This document shows, in pieces, positions 17,603-28,208 of a stretch of DNA of 64,000 nt (position 1 is the first letter of the stretch; each line of letters begins with the position of its first letter). Location of the stretch: positions 62,001-126,000 of the forward strand of contig NZ_CP147737.1 in assembly GCF_037265215.1 (NCBI RefSeq), given 5' to 3'. Below the pieces are notes generated by a model that searched no databases, was not told where the DNA came from, and saw only the letters and a list, made by a program, of their open reading frames with translations. The stretch comes from Xenorhabdus griffiniae (GTDB lineage Bacteria > Pseudomonadota > Gammaproteobacteria > Enterobacterales > Enterobacteriaceae). The position numbers were made by a program, and so were the translations under genes.

Positions 17603-18862
17603 TTAGTTATAACGACGTAGATCCACAACTCGCTGCAACTTTCCTGATCGTGGGTGCGTATACATGCTATCAACATTGGTTTGCACGATCTCCAGCATAT
17701 TTTGGTGGATGCAAGCCTCTTCTAAGCCCGGGAATGCGGCCATAACCCGATGGCGTATTCTGTCGATATCTACAGTTTGCAGGCTTGCTACCAACAACCG
17801 AATTTGATCTTGCCCCGCTTTCTGGCTTAGTTCCAATTGCCAGGCTAAAAGCTCAGTTTGTTGTGATAACTGTGTCGCTAAGTCGTCAGGGAATAACGAT
17901 AGGGTGCCAAATCGTATACGATAGCCTTGATTAGCACGTCCTTGCAGGGCAAATTTACGGCCTGGCTGTTCTGGCTCGCACCAGCAAGCCATATCACCAG
18001 TAGGATAGCGGATCACAGGCATAAGTTGTCGTTGCAGGTTAGTGACGACTAATAAGCCACGTTTCCCTGACTCAATAATGGGCTGGTGAGTGATTTCATC
18101 GACGATTTCGATAATCGTTTCGTCAGAAAATACGCGATGCTCGCCCTGTTTGCAGTCAGGATCAGCAAAACCAATCAAACCTGCATCGACACTGGCACAA
18201 CCGATTGAACCTAAACGGGCGTGAGGAAAAACTTGTCGTATGATCGCGACCTGTGAATCAAACAAACTTTCTCCACCATAGAGAATGGTTTCCACCATCG
18301 GTAATGTTTGTCCCATCTCTTTCAAATAGTGAGCCAGGCGGATTAACTGCACGGGAACACCTGCCAGTACATTAATGTTGTGAAGACGAATATTGTTAAT
18401 CAGCAATTCATCTTCAACCTTACAGGTGAAAGGAAATTCCAATATCGGGATGGGTGCATTCGATAATGCGCCGTGGATGAATATAAAGCTGGTATAAAGA
18501 TCGCCAGCAAAAAACAGGTTAGCCACCCGATCTCCGGCTTTTAATTGGCGGGCAATGCCTTGGCCAAAGGAATGAATAAATGCTTTCCATTCTTGCTGGC
18601 TGAAAACCGATAAACGCCCTTCGCTGGTTGAGCCACCTGTTTTAAACACATGACCGCCTTCCAGCGGTGCAGTCAGCACAGGCCAAGTTGGTAAGTCGTT
18701 TGAATGTGCCCAATAATGGCTAGGCTCCACGAGAGGTAAATCTTCCAAAACCCAATTATCGGGAATGGACTGATAGCGTTCTCGGTAATAAGCAGAATGC
18801 TCGCGCGCATGATGGAGCAAATCAGTCAATGTCGTTTTGGTCATCATCTTAATTTTACTCAA
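17603..18862 (-). CDS. PaaK/LuxE-type adenylate-forming enzyme
   Basis: A 419-residue member of the adenylate-forming family related to phenylacetate-CoA ligase and LuxE. The phosphate-binding loop is FKTGGSTSEGR (about residue 72), the adenine region is GCASVDAGLIGF, and the hinge/aspartate region is PVIRYPTGDMACW. It should activate a carboxylic acid with ATP and pass it to CoA, a carrier or a protein. It abuts the neighbouring 806-residue fusion with no gap and is followed 2 nt later by the GNAT gene. It is the third adenylation domain in the operon. The acid used cannot be told from sequence. Confidence 0.8.
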   Translation of the reverse strand: MSKIKMMTKTTLTDLLHHAREHSAYYRERYQSIPDNWVLEDLPLVEPSHYWAHSNDLPTWPVLTAPLEGGHVFKTGGSTSEGRLSVFSQQEWKAFIHSFGQGIARQLKAGDRVANLFFAGDLYTSFIFIHGALSNAPIPILEFPFTCKVEDELLINNIRLHNINVLAGVPVQLIRLAHYLKEMGQTLPMVETILYGGESLFDSQVAIIRQVFPHARLGSIGCASVDAGLIGFADPDCKQGEHRVFSDETIIEIVDEITHQPIIESGKRGLLVVTNLQRQLMPVIRYPTGDMACWCEPEQPGRKFALQGRANQGYRIRFGTLSLFPDDLATQLSQQTELLAWQLELSQKAGQDQIRLLVASLQTVDIDRIRHRVMAAFPGLEEACIHQNMLEIVQTNVDSMYTHPRSGKLQRVVDLRRYN

Positions 18863-21283
18863 TTAATATTTACGCAAGTCGATGAATAATGGTGTTTTCC
18901 CACTATGTTCATTGCGGTGAAATTCTGCACTTGAAGTGGAAATGACGTCTAAATTCAGCAGGTTTCCTGCAACAATTTCGGCGATTTTGGGATCTTTCAA
19001 TAAATTTTGGCGCACAGTGTGGGGATCAGCATGATCAACCAAGAGTTGAATGTTATCGACACCATCATGGTTATGGTCGATTATCCATTGCACGGGTAAT
19101 GCCAATTGTTCAGACAAATCAGCAAGATTGAAAAAAATACTGCCTACACGTAACAGGGAACCATGGCGTTCTTTAAGTCGGAAACGTGGTGAAGTCAGTC
19201 CACAAGAACAGGGTTGATTAATCCAGCAGCCGAGATCCCCTAAATCATAGCGTTGGACGGGTTGTGCTTCACGGTGGCGGGAAGTGAATACCAGACGACC
19301 TGTTTCACCTTCTGCTACGGGTTGATCATTCTCTATATTGAGAATTTCTAGCCATTGAGTATCAGCCATTAAATGGAAAACACCGTCCTCGCTGGCTGCG
19401 CACGCATGACCCATTGGCCCAGCATCGACTGAACCGTAAATTGTTGAACGTATCAGGGTAACGCCAAAGCTGGTCAGGAAGTTTCGTTGATTTATATTGA
19501 GGTGTTCGCCCCCCAGTAATAACTTACGGATACCACCATATTGGCGTAGTTTGGTTTCTTCATTTAGAAATAACCGATGTATCGTGCTTGGCATACCCAC
19601 CAGCGTATTGATGCGTTGATGTACGATAAAATCAGCGATTTCACTAAAATCATTATCAGTAGGGCCACCCATTGGATATTGTGTCACGCCCAATTTATCC
19701 AAAATGGTGAAGAAGCTCATCATGCCACCGTACAACTTCCCGCCATACAGCAGGTTCATGACGCGATCGGTTGCAGGTTCAAGCCCTGAGGCAAATACGC
19801 CATCGGCTGCGGCTTGCATCTGCCGGTGGTAATCATGGTAGCTATAAGCAGCCAACTTAGGCGTACCACTACTGCCGCCGCTGCGGAAAAACAGGCGTGC
19901 CTTATCGTTAGGAACTAATGCCTGAAAATCTGCCTTATTCATGACAGGCCGGTTTTCTAATCCGCGTGGACACGATGGCGGTACATCAAGATGGGCGCAA
20001 CCTGCCATTAAATCAGACGCAAGGCTGACAGATACGCGTTTGGTAAGGCGCGATAGTGCGTAGACGCCATCGTGTGGCTCACCACTATAACCATCATGCA
20101 TCTGTCCCGCCGGTGTGATTCGGCTGACGCCCGCAGCAAACAGGGTATGACTCATTTCGGTGATATGCTCTTGACGGGTAATCAAAGCACAGCTTTGTAG
20201 ATAGTTACGCCAGGGCAGCAAAATAGCGCACAGATGCTGACGTGGCGCAGGGCGTATCTGCAATGTGCGGAACAAAGGAGACGCCGCTAATTCTTTTTCG
20301 TGTCGCCATATCACTCGCCAGCCGTCGGCTTGCCATATTTCACCGCGAACCTGCGTAAACGCAAAATCGAGCTGTTGGAAAGCCGTTTGCGTCGTAATTT
20401 CAGCAGCTTCCTGAATATCCGGTTTCAGGGCTGGATGCAATCCGGCACGGCGTTGCAGAGCCGCTGCCATGCGTTGTCCGATATGTTGTAAAACTTCAGG
20501 ATCATCGCTATCGACCAGCAAACATTGCGGGCTGGAACAGGCTTGTTGGTCATAACGACAGATATCATCCGCCAATGCATCCAATTGGGTATCATCGGCG
20601 GCGTCAGGGCTTAACCAGGCAATACTGATACGATGCCCCCAATCTATCCAGCGGCAACCTGCGGGAAGTTGAGCACGAATGGATGTCAGGGAAGAATCGC
20701 TGCCCCAGGCAGAAACGGCATCAGCCTGACTGAACAGCTCGGACAGTTGCGTCACGGGCAATGGTAAGACGGCTATTCGAGTAGCTAAATCACCTGAAAT
20801 ATCGTGGGCTAAAAATTCTGCCAGTAGTTGTGCACTAAATCCGTTGTCGTTACTGCTTGGGCGTAACCAGTTAATATTCCCCACCAGTAAGCTCTCTATC
20901 ACGGCCATAAAAGGCAGAAGTTCAGCATTGGAAGGCGTAATGTGGACGACCACGCCTATTGGCTTCCAGGTTTCATATCGGTTCTGGTTGTAATCGAATC
21001 GACGCAGTGAAAAAGCGTTTTGCCCAAGCTCCCGCTCCAGCTTGGTTTCCAGCGCTTCACGTTGGCAAAAAGCGATAAGCGCTTCCTTGATTGAGGTATT
21101 AAATAGTGGATGTTCGCCTAAATTGGAAAGATATTCGGCAAAGCGTTGCGCGCAATCAAGTACCTGCTCAGAAGTATGGGGATGTGCCAGCAAATCAGGT
21201 AAACGCTCATGCAACTTCGCGATTTCTTGCTCTGCCAGTTGCTCTGAAAAAATCGGATTATTCATGGTTTTTACGGAAGACAT
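18863..21283 (-). CDS. LuxC-like acyl reductase fused to an adenylate-forming domain
   Basis: An 806-residue fusion. Residues ~1-410 match the LuxC acyl-CoA reductase family (NADPH-dependent reduction of an acyl-enzyme thioester to aldehyde). The nucleophile segment YDQQACSSPQC holds the catalytic cysteine, with IVVHITPSNAELLPF-type cofactor-binding sequence near residue 110. Residues ~430-806 are a PaaK/LuxE-type adenylation domain: FFRSGGSSGTPK loop, STIYGSVDAGP, QRYDLGDLGCW. Its ATG follows the preceding gene's TGA by one base (TGATATG), indicating coupled translation. In bioluminescent bacteria LuxC and LuxE are separate. The fusion plus lack of luxAB/luxD suggests aldehyde production for another purpose. 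Confidence 0.8.
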   Translation of the reverse strand: MSSVKTMNNPIFSEQLAEQEIAKLHERLPDLLAHPHTSEQVLDCAQRFAEYLSNLGEHPLFNTSIKEALIAFCQREALETKLERELGQNAFSLRRFDYNQNRYETWKPIGVVVHITPSNAELLPFMAVIESLLVGNINWLRPSSNDNGFSAQLLAEFLAHDISGDLATRIAVLPLPVTQLSELFSQADAVSAWGSDSSLTSIRAQLPAGCRWIDWGHRISIAWLSPDAADDTQLDALADDICRYDQQACSSPQCLLVDSDDPEVLQHIGQRMAAALQRRAGLHPALKPDIQEAAEITTQTAFQQLDFAFTQVRGEIWQADGWRVIWRHEKELAASPLFRTLQIRPAPRQHLCAILLPWRNYLQSCALITRQEHITEMSHTLFAAGVSRITPAGQMHDGYSGEPHDGVYALSRLTKRVSVSLASDLMAGCAHLDVPPSCPRGLENRPVMNKADFQALVPNDKARLFFRSGGSSGTPKLAAYSYHDYHRQMQAAADGVFASGLEPATDRVMNLLYGGKLYGGMMSFFTILDKLGVTQYPMGGPTDNDFSEIADFIVHQRINTLVGMPSTIHRLFLNEETKLRQYGGIRKLLLGGEHLNINQRNFLTSFGVTLIRSTIYGSVDAGPMGHACAASEDGVFHLMADTQWLEILNIENDQPVAEGETGRLVFTSRHREAQPVQRYDLGDLGCWINQPCSCGLTSPRFRLKERHGSLLRVGSIFFNLADLSEQLALPVQWIIDHNHDGVDNIQLLVDHADPHTVRQNLLKDPKIAEIVAGNLLNLDVISTSSAEFHRNEHSGKTPLFIDLRKY

Positions 21284-21284
21284 A

Positions 21285-22427
21285 TCAAGATCTCTTAATC
21301 AATTCTGAAGCGGCAATCGCACAACTACGGCTTTTGCTCGTGCCAGCGCGGCCAAGCAGTTCAAACCAATCTGTTTCAAGTTCACAACCACAGCTTTCAC
21401 CGGAATGCAGTACAGCCAGGTCGCTTGTAACGATGCTGTGTGCTGGACAGGAAGTGATATAAGGTGAGGTAAGATGCAGAAAACCTGGTTTCCCGTAAGG
21501 CTGGCAGGTTAAGTTAGTGGTATGACGCACATAGGCACGGGCGTAAACTGGAACGTGGAAATGATGGTGAGAACATTCAACATAAGGAACTGGATGTTCA
21601 ACGGAGCCATAACCATCACGACAGCGAATATCAGGGATACCTAATTGCTCGGTTATTCGTTGATACAGTTCTTTTTTAGGAATGGATTTATCGGCATGTG
21701 TTTTCCAGCCTCCGCCGAGGAAAACCAGCGATTCAGGATGTAATTTTAGTGTTGGCAGTCCCATTTGTTCCATTCTTTGCAGGGTGAACCACAAAAAGGC
21801 AGGAAAACCGAAAATCCGCACTGGCAATCCGTCCTGAGCAAATTGCTGGAGTGCCGTAATAGTACCGAAGGGATCGAATTCATTATCTTGTCCGTTATGG
21901 CGCAAAGCATAATAAGCTCGATTTACCGGCGCATATTTACACAGAAATTGATCGGTGTAGGCTGTCCCCAGAGTGACGGCACCCGCGGGTTCATAGCTCA
22001 GCAGCAGGTAGTTACAGGGTTGATCAGGGGTATTCCAGCCATAATAGTCAAAAATACAGTCCACCATATACTGAGCAGCCGCAATACTGGCAGCATCATA
22101 GCGCATACGGCTTTTTTGTCCGGTGGTTCCAGAGGACGTCAGTTCCAGCGCATCGTGCGCACTGTCGCTGAGTATTAGGTTACGTTTGAAATAATTGGCA
22201 AAGAGCAAAGGCAGATTTGACCAATCATTCAGAGTTATTAGCGCCTGTTTATCCAAGCCATGATCTGCCAGCCACTGCGCGTAACCAGGAGTATGTTCGC
22301 AGTGATAAAGTGTCAGTTCGCACATGGCGTTATTAAATAATGCGTCATATTCGGTACAAGCACGGTAAGGATGTGTGATAGCACACAGTGCTTTGACGTG
22401 AGGTAAGTTTTGCATATCAACACTCAT
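21285..22427 (-). CDS. LuxE-like acyl-protein synthetase
   Basis: A 380-residue LuxE-family enzyme that activates an acid with ATP and carries it on a cysteine before transfer to LuxC. The loop LTSSGTTGQKSRM (about residue 95) and RDGYGSVEHPVPY are visible. Near the C-terminus SRSCAIAASEL places a cysteine about 11 residues from the end, the position of the acylated cysteine in Vibrio LuxE. It is first in the operon, with roughly 450 bp of AT-rich sequence upstream where the promoter should lie. The TGA overlaps the next gene's start region (TGATATG). Confidence 0.82.
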   Translation of the reverse strand: MSVDMQNLPHVKALCAITHPYRACTEYDALFNNAMCELTLYHCEHTPGYAQWLADHGLDKQALITLNDWSNLPLLFANYFKRNLILSDSAHDALELTSSGTTGQKSRMRYDAASIAAAQYMVDCIFDYYGWNTPDQPCNYLLLSYEPAGAVTLGTAYTDQFLCKYAPVNRAYYALRHNGQDNEFDPFGTITALQQFAQDGLPVRIFGFPAFLWFTLQRMEQMGLPTLKLHPESLVFLGGGWKTHADKSIPKKELYQRITEQLGIPDIRCRDGYGSVEHPVPYVECSHHHFHVPVYARAYVRHTTNLTCQPYGKPGFLHLTSPYITSCPAHSIVTSDLAVLHSGESCGCELETDWFELLGRAGTSKSRSCAIAASELIKRS

Positions 22428-22952
22428 TCTTCAGTAACAGCTATAAAGAATTATTAATTAAAATATCTTAATTAATATTTGATTCTTAGGTTGGGTGTAA
22501 TTATTTTTGATAGACCGCATTTATTAATTGAAATAATTAATTTGGCGGCTGTTTTAATTTAATTATTTGGGCGTTGTTGAAGGATGATATATTGGATCTG
22601 ACAGTAGTAATTTTTTATAAACAGTGTTATTTCGGATAATGGTAGATGTTTTTTTTCCGTCTTACAGTTTATGTCAGTCCTGCGTTTGCGGAGCGCATTA
22701 TTTCAAACAAAGCGATAATAATCAAACCGTTTGTCTAATGTTTTGTCTTTAATTCAATCATTATTTAATACATCCATCTTATTATTTATTATTATGTGTG
22801 ATGGAATTAAGTTTCTTTTGGTGTGTGAATAGATTAGGGAAAACACCTATTTTAGCGATAATTTAAGAAATTAAAGCGAATTTAATATTCAAAAAAATCT
22901 GGCTTCGCCATACGGAAAATTAAAAGTAAAGATACCGTCAATTGAGGATTAT
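22428..22952. other. AT-rich intergenic region upstream of the LuxE-like operon
   Basis: About 525 bp without a convincing gene. It presumably contains the promoter of the minus-strand LuxE-like operon. A 60-codon minus-strand frame (22882-23064) runs through the neighbouring repeat and is not called. No operator could be recognised. Confidence 0.4.
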
Positions 22953-23012
22953 TTATATCTCCCCCGCGAAGCGGGGAGAAATCACATGCAACTTGAAGTG
23001 AGATTGGTTTTG
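22953..23012. repeat. MITE-like intergenic repeat, copy 1 (partial)
   Basis: It contains the central hairpin TCTCCCC-gcgaagc-GGGGAGA and the right arm (CACATGCAACTTGAAG..AGATTGGT) shared with four other copies in this window. The left arm is missing. Confidence 0.75.
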
Positions 23013-23195
23013 GAGAGCTAATTGGTTCATATACTTGGCGCTTATAAACGTATCGCCATAACATGCGGTGTAAAAGATAGTAACCAATTGTGATTATTTT
23101 ATATGAATTATTTTTGTTAGGTTATATTTTATGTTGTGTTTTTTTGTGATTTATGTATATTGCTGCGCGATTTATATAACAAAGAGATACTTATA

Positions 23196-23762
23196 ATGAA
23201 AAAAGCGCTATTGACTTCAGCTATCATTGCGGGGTTATCTATTTCTTCATTTACAGCACATGCAAGTGGCAAACATACCCTTTCATTAGGCTACGCCCAA
23301 AGCGATATAAAGATGCAGATTGAGGGAGAAGAACTAAACCTGAAGGATCTGGATAAAGCTCCAAGAGGCCTCAACCTGAAATACCGTTATGAAATTAATG
23401 ATAATTGGGGCTTTATCAGCTCAGTTACACAAACCAAGCTAAAAATAAAATACTACCATTATTCCAATGGGTTAGATGTTGGTAGCGAGGACATTACTTA
23501 TCGATCATTGATGGCTGGTCCAACATATCGTTTCAATGAATATGTCAGCGCCTATGCTTTGATTGGTGCAGCTAATGTTGAAGATAAAGCTCGTATGTTT
23601 GCACAACCAAGTGTAAGTAAAAAGAAAACAGCGGTTGCCTACGGTACAGGGTTACAATTCAACCCGACATCAAGCATAGCTGTTGATGTTTCCTACGAAT
23701 ATTCTGATTTAAGCCAGGCTAAAGCAGGAACGTGGACAGTTGGCGTTGGTTATCATTTCTAA
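23196..23762 (+). CDS. OmpX/Ail-family outer-membrane beta-barrel protein
   Basis: A 188-residue precursor with a clear signal peptide (MKKALLTSAIIAGLSISSFT, cut after AHA). The mature part shows alternating hydrophobic strands and the C-terminal TVGVGYHF ending in Phe, typical of eight-stranded Ail/Lom/OmpX barrels. Repeated motifs LSLGYAQSD, LKYRYEINDNWG and YAYALIGAANV fit the family. Such proteins support adhesion, serum or antimicrobial-peptide resistance. The ATG at 23196 is chosen because it gives the signal peptide; the longer frame from 23136 would spoil it. It is monocistronic. Confidence 0.85.
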   Translation: MKKALLTSAIIAGLSISSFTAHASGKHTLSLGYAQSDIKMQIEGEELNLKDLDKAPRGLNLKYRYEINDNWGFISSVTQTKLKIKYYHYSNGLDVGSEDITYRSLMAGPTYRFNEYVSAYALIGAANVEDKARMFAQPSVSKKKTAVAYGTGLQFNPTSSIAVDVSYEYSDLSQAKAGTWTVGVGYHF

Positions 23763-23846
23763 TTTGATCCAATAGCTATCCCAAAACTTCACCCTGAATA
23801 TCAAACTGATGTATGAGTATTTAGGGTGTTGTTCTATCCAATATTC

Positions 23847-25046
23847 TCAATTTTTAGGGAATATCAAAGCCTGCGCACAAGCCCACGCCGAACTCCAGGC
23901 CCATTGGAAGTTATACCCACCAAGCCAACCGGTTACATCAACCACTTCACCAATAAAGTACAGTCCCTTCACCTTATGAGCTTCCATCGTTTTTGATGAC
24001 AACTCGTGCGTATCCACGCCGCCAAGAGTCACTTCCGCTGTGCGATAACCTTCCGTACCATTAGGTTGTACCTGCCAGCATTGCAGGGTTGTGATTAGCG
24101 CCTTTTGTTGTGCGGCATTAAGTTGTTTCAAAGACAGTTCCGGCAATTGTCCAAGAGACTGTAAACATTCCACCAGACGTTTGGGCAGTAATTTAGCCAG
24201 TGTGTTTTTCAAACTCTGATTGGGATGAGATTCCCGTTCCTTATCCAGAAAACACCCGAAATCTGTGTCAGGAAGTAAGTTAACACTCACATACTCACCA
24301 GGTTGCCAATAGCTGGAAATCTGTAAAATAGCTGGGCCAGAAAGACCGCGATGGGTGAACAGAATATTTTCCCTGAATACAGTGCCATCTTTTGCGGTTA
24401 CCACTGAAGGCACCGAGACACCGGAAAGGGTTTGCAGTTGTTCCAGCAGGGGTTTATGTAAGGTAAAGGGAACTAATGCTGCACGTGTAGGCAAGATATT
24501 GAGTCCAAACTGTTCTGCGATACGGTAACCCAAAGGAGAAGCTCCCAGGCCAGGCATAGACAAACCACCGGATGCCACAACAAGTGAGTGTGCGCTTACC
24601 TTTTTTCCAGCCGCCGTAATGACAAACCCCGACTCTTTCTTCTCGACATGAGTCACTTCACTGCGCAATTGGATTGTTACCTGTCCTATTTCACACTCTT
24701 GCAAAAGCAGGTCTATGATTTGTTGGGCTGAGCCGTCGCAGAAAAGCTGTCCCAAGGTTTTTTCGTGGTACGGGATACCGTAACGTTGTACAAGATCAAT
24801 AAAATCCCATTGGGTATAGCGAGCAAGTGCTGACTTACAAAAATGGGGATTGGCGGAAAGGTAGGCCGCCGGTTCGGTATACATGTTGGTAAAATTGCAG
24901 CGCCCGCCACCGGACATCAAAATCTTGCGGCCAGCTTTTTTGCCATTATCCAGTACCAGAACATTTAATCCGGCAAGCCCAGCTTGTGCAGCACAGAATA
25001 AGCCAGCAGCGCCAGCACCGATAATAACTACATCAAATTTTTCCAT
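23847..25046 (-). CDS. yhiN: HI0933-like flavoprotein YhiN
   Basis: A 399-residue FAD-dependent oxidoreductase of the HI0933/YhiN family. The N-terminal dinucleotide motif IIGAGAAGLFCA, the GRKILMSGGGRCNFTN segment and the C-terminal GLYFIGEVVDVTGWLGGYN motif are characteristic. The physiological reaction is not known. It is divergent from pitA across about 300 bp, the same arrangement as in E. coli. Confidence 0.92.
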   Translation of the reverse strand: MEKFDVVIIGAGAAGLFCAAQAGLAGLNVLVLDNGKKAGRKILMSGGGRCNFTNMYTEPAAYLSANPHFCKSALARYTQWDFIDLVQRYGIPYHEKTLGQLFCDGSAQQIIDLLLQECEIGQVTIQLRSEVTHVEKKESGFVITAAGKKVSAHSLVVASGGLSMPGLGASPLGYRIAEQFGLNILPTRAALVPFTLHKPLLEQLQTLSGVSVPSVVTAKDGTVFRENILFTHRGLSGPAILQISSYWQPGEYVSVNLLPDTDFGCFLDKERESHPNQSLKNTLAKLLPKRLVECLQSLGQLPELSLKQLNAAQQKALITTLQCWQVQPNGTEGYRTAEVTLGGVDTHELSSKTMEAHKVKGLYFIGEVVDVTGWLGGYNFQWAWSSAWACAQALIFPKN

Positions 25047-25344
25047 TCATTTGTCTCTTTTGGCCGAGTTAATTGTGGGAATTCACTGCATTGTGAGGGC
25101 TCTGTTCACGAACTACGGAGAAAAATAGGCATTTGGTTTAACTTTCTGCGGTGAAAAATTATTTTTCATCAAAAAAATAGTAAAATATTAAAATTAAATA
25201 ACCCTTTGATATAGTTAACAAATGCAAGGATTTTTATGCTATTTGACCATCATTAAATCAAAAAAAGGTCATATTTCTCTTTTCCCGCTAACGTTTGTCA
25301 CTGATAATGCGCGCGTTCATGTCCTACTAACTGGCTTAACGTTT

Positions 25345-26835
25345 ATGCTACATCTGTTTACTGGCCTGGAATTTTATACCGGCCTTATGTTAGTGCTTGC
25401 TCTGTTGTTTGTGCTTTTCTATGAAGCCATCAATGGGTTTCATGATACCGCAAACGCAGTAGCAACTGTTATTTATACCCGGGCAATGCGTTCACAGCTT
25501 GCTGTTGTGATGGCAGGGGTTTTTAATTTTTTGGGTGTTCTCCTTGGTGGGTTAAGTGTCGCTTATGCGATTGTGCATCTACTACCTACGGATCTTCTGT
25601 TAAATGTCAGTTCAGCTCACGGCTTGGCCATGGTCTTTTCCATGCTGCTGGCGGCGATCATCTGGAATTTAGGTACGTGGTATTTCGGTATTCCTGCATC
25701 CAGCTCCCATACGTTGATTGGTTCTATTATCGGCATCGGTCTGACTAATGCGATAGTAACCAGTTCTTCCGTGGTTGATGCGTTGAATATTCCGAAGATG
25801 ATACAGATTTTCATGTCCTTGATCCTGTCTCCTCTTGTTGGCCTGATCATTGCTGGAGCGATGGTGTTTTTACTGCGCCGCTATTGGAGTGGTACAAAAA
25901 AACGTCGTCGTATCCATATGACACCTGTTGAGCGTGAAAAACAGGATGGCAAACGTAAACCCCCATTCTGGACACGTACTGCCCTGATCCTCTCTGCTGT
26001 TGGCGTGAGTTTCTCTCACGGCGCGAATGATGGTCAGAAAGGTATCGGTTTGATTATGCTGGTTCTGATTGGTGTCGCGCCTGCGGGGTTTGTCGTCAAT
26101 ATGAACTCAACCAGTTATGATATCGCCCGTACTCGTGATGCCGTTGTCCACTTGCAACAGTATTATGGACAACATGCGCCAGCGTTAACTCATGCGATTG
26201 AGCTAAACCCGGCTATTTCTCCTGTTGAAAATCAGCTAGATATGACGTTCCATTGCGATAGTTCACGCGCATTAGTGGTGCTGAACAAGGCTGAGAGCAT
26301 GTTGGCGAGTATTCAAAATTTCAACGAATTAACGCCGGATCAACGTAACAGTATGCGTCGTATGTTGATGTGCGCTGCTGATACGACCAACGTTGTGGCT
26401 AAATTGCCAGAAACCAGCCTTGAAGATGCACGTTTCCTGAATAAGCTGCGTAAAGATTTGCTCAGTACGGTGGAATATGCGCCATTATGGATCATTGTTG
26501 CCGTGGCTCTTGCTCTGTCTTTAGGCACAATGGTGGGCTGGAAACGAGTTGCTGTGACTATCGGTGAGAAGATTGGCAAAAAAGGCATGACTTACGCCCA
26601 GGGTGTTTCTGCGCAGGTGACTGCTGCGGTTTCTATTGGTGTTGCCAGCTATACAGGTATGCCAGTATCCACGACACAAGTGCTCTCTTCTGCGGTAGCA
26701 GGGACGATGTTGGTTGATGGTGGTGGTGTGCAGAGCAAGACCATCAAGAATATCATGTTGGCGTGGATTTTGACGTTGCCGATTTCCATTGCATTGTCGG
26801 GCTTACTGTATTGGATCACTCTGAAACTGATCTAA
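25345..26835 (+). CDS. pitA: Low-affinity inorganic phosphate transporter PitA
   Basis: A 496-residue inner-membrane carrier for metal-phosphate complexes driven by protons. The duplicated Pit signatures are [12 protein letters not shown] (about residue 33) and [12 protein letters not shown] (about 225), with GMPVSTTQ in the last helices. About ten membrane segments are split by a large hydrophilic loop near residues 255-375. The start at 25345 ([14 protein letters not shown]) matches the family. The longer upstream frame from 25222 does not look like coding sequence. A terminator shared with convergent uspB follows. Confidence 0.95.
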   Translation: MLHLFTGLEFYTGLMLVLALLFVLFYEAINGFHDTANAVATVIYTRAMRSQLAVVMAGVFNFLGVLLGGLSVAYAIVHLLPTDLLLNVSSAHGLAMVFSMLLAAIIWNLGTWYFGIPASSSHTLIGSIIGIGLTNAIVTSSSVVDALNIPKMIQIFMSLILSPLVGLIIAGAMVFLLRRYWSGTKKRRRIHMTPVEREKQDGKRKPPFWTRTALILSAVGVSFSHGANDGQKGIGLIMLVLIGVAPAGFVVNMNSTSYDIARTRDAVVHLQQYYGQHAPALTHAIELNPAISPVENQLDMTFHCDSSRALVVLNKAESMLASIQNFNELTPDQRNSMRRMLMCAADTTNVVAKLPETSLEDARFLNKLRKDLLSTVEYAPLWIIVAVALALSLGTMVGWKRVAVTIGEKIGKKGMTYAQGVSAQVTAAVSIGVASYTGMPVSTTQVLSSAVAGTMLVDGGGVQSKTIKNIMLAWILTLPISIALSGLLYWITLKLI

Positions 26836-26845
26836 TCACATCTTA

Positions 26846-26888
26846 GAAAAAGGGTTGGCTGTTTTTTATTGTAAGCCAACCTTTTTTA
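26846..26888. terminator. Bidirectional terminator between pitA and uspB
   Basis: AGGGTTGGCT and AGCCAACCTTTTTT pair across a 13-nt T-rich loop, with one bulge. A-rich and T-rich flanks allow use from both sides. Confidence 0.8.
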
Positions 26889-26890
26889 TC

Positions 26891-27220
26891 TCAGACCATC
26901 ATCGCTATTAGGCATAGCAGGACAACGCCACATAGCATTTCTGTCAATATAAATTGTTTCCTCATCCTTTCGCACAATAAGACGACATCAGGGTCGTGAT
27001 GATTGATATAACCTTGTGAATTGATATAACGCACGAGCCGCATCTGCTTATTGAATTGACCATTAGTTTTAAAAAAACCATTCCCATCAACGGCTTGATA
27101 CAGCATGGGGTCTGACTCGCGTAAAATGGACAGAAGTACACGGAGCGAAGAAAAATAGCGCATTATGTTAATAATGCAGATAAGGCAAACTGCCCAAAAT
27201 AGTGCAATGGTACTGAACAT
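26891..27220 (-). CDS. uspB: Universal stress protein B
   Basis: A 109-residue membrane protein with a hydrophobic helix at each end (residues ~1-22 and ~88-108) and the family core [20 protein letters not shown]. In E. coli UspB is induced by RpoS in stationary phase and is linked to ethanol tolerance. It is divergent from uspA with 300 bp between, and convergent with pitA: conserved enteric order. Confidence 0.95.
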   Translation of the reverse strand: MFSTIALFWAVCLICIINIMRYFSSLRVLLSILRESDPMLYQAVDGNGFFKTNGQFNKQMRLVRYINSQGYINHHDPDVVLLCERMRKQFILTEMLCGVVLLCLIAMMV

Positions 27221-27518
27221 ACTTCCCTCCTCCTGATTGTGGCAGTAAAGATTGCCAATAGCTGCCAGTAAAAGAAGAAACCAATAGGAAACGTTTTGAT
27301 TTGAATAATAACTATATTAAATCTTAGTTAAAAATACAGTGCTGAGTGGGTATTATCGTAAGGCATATAATCCGCTATTGTGGCTGGTTTGAAAGTAAAA
27401 CAATAAGTTGTGATCACAACAACACTCAAAAGACACATTGAGCGGTTATAGTATAAACATCGAATCATGGCGTTTAATGTTGCCAATCCATTTAAACGAC
27501 GTTATGGAAGGAGCTCTT

Positions 27519-27950
27519 ATGGCTTACAAACATATTCTTGTTGCGGTTGATTTATCTCCAGAAAGTCAGATTTTGGTGGAAAAAGCTGTATCATTGGCGA
27601 AACCATACAATGCCAAAATTTCCCTGATCCATGTTGATGTTAACTACTCTGATCTCTATACCGGCCTGATTGACGTAAATCTTGGCGATATGCAGGAGCG
27701 TATCGCGGATGAAACGCGTAATTCCCTGAAAGAACTCTCTGCTGGTGCAGATTATCCTGTTCAGGAAACGTTGAGTGGCAGCGGTGATTTAGGACAAGTC
27801 CTTGTGGATGCGATTAAACAATACGATATGGATCTGGTTGTATGTGGTCACCATCAGGATTTTTGGAGTAAGTTGATGTCTTCAGCCCGCCAGCTTATTA
27901 ACACCGTTCATGTTGATATGTTGATTGTACCTTTACGTGACGAAGAATAA
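27519..27950 (+). CDS. uspA: Universal stress protein A
   Basis: A 143-residue cytoplasmic UspA (E. coli 144). It begins [17 protein letters not shown] after the strong ribosome-binding site GGAAGGAG, which fixes the start at 27519. UspA-type dimers accumulate under starvation and other growth arrest and influence stress survival. This class (UspA/C/D) does not have a strict ATP-binding G-2x-G-9x-G motif. It is followed by a strong terminator. Confidence 0.96.
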   Translation: MAYKHILVAVDLSPESQILVEKAVSLAKPYNAKISLIHVDVNYSDLYTGLIDVNLGDMQERIADETRNSLKELSAGADYPVQETLSGSGDLGQVLVDAIKQYDMDLVVCGHHQDFWSKLMSSARQLINTVHVDMLIVPLRDEE

Positions 27951-27974
27951 TCTTCGGTTGATATTTTATTCCGT

Positions 27975-28005
27975 AAAATCGCCTGCTTATGCAGGCGATT
28001 TTTTT
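27975..28005 (+). terminator. Terminator after uspA
   Basis: The perfect stem AAAATCGCCTGC/GCAGGCGATTTT with a TTAT loop and a T-run starts 25 nt after uspA. Confidence 0.92.
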
Positions 28006-28208
28006 ATCCTCAAAAAAGATAATGAAACTGGTTTAGAAATTGTCAAAGTTATTTTTGAGAAAATAGATAAAAAATAGTTGTTGAAATTTAAGCATAGAAC
28101 AGTGCTATATTCAGAAAGCAAACCGTAATTACCTCACATTTTCGACAAAAAAATAATATGGAAAATGGCAGGGGGTCATCACATCTGAATGACAAAAAGG
28201 AAGCCCAA

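Noticed and set aside
16665..22427. Bacterial luciferase operon
   Set aside because: Only LuxC- and LuxE-type parts are present; no luxA, luxB or luxD-like sequence in the window.
22882..23064. 60-codon minus-strand frame
   Set aside because: It is read across a MITE-like repeat; no ribosome-binding site.
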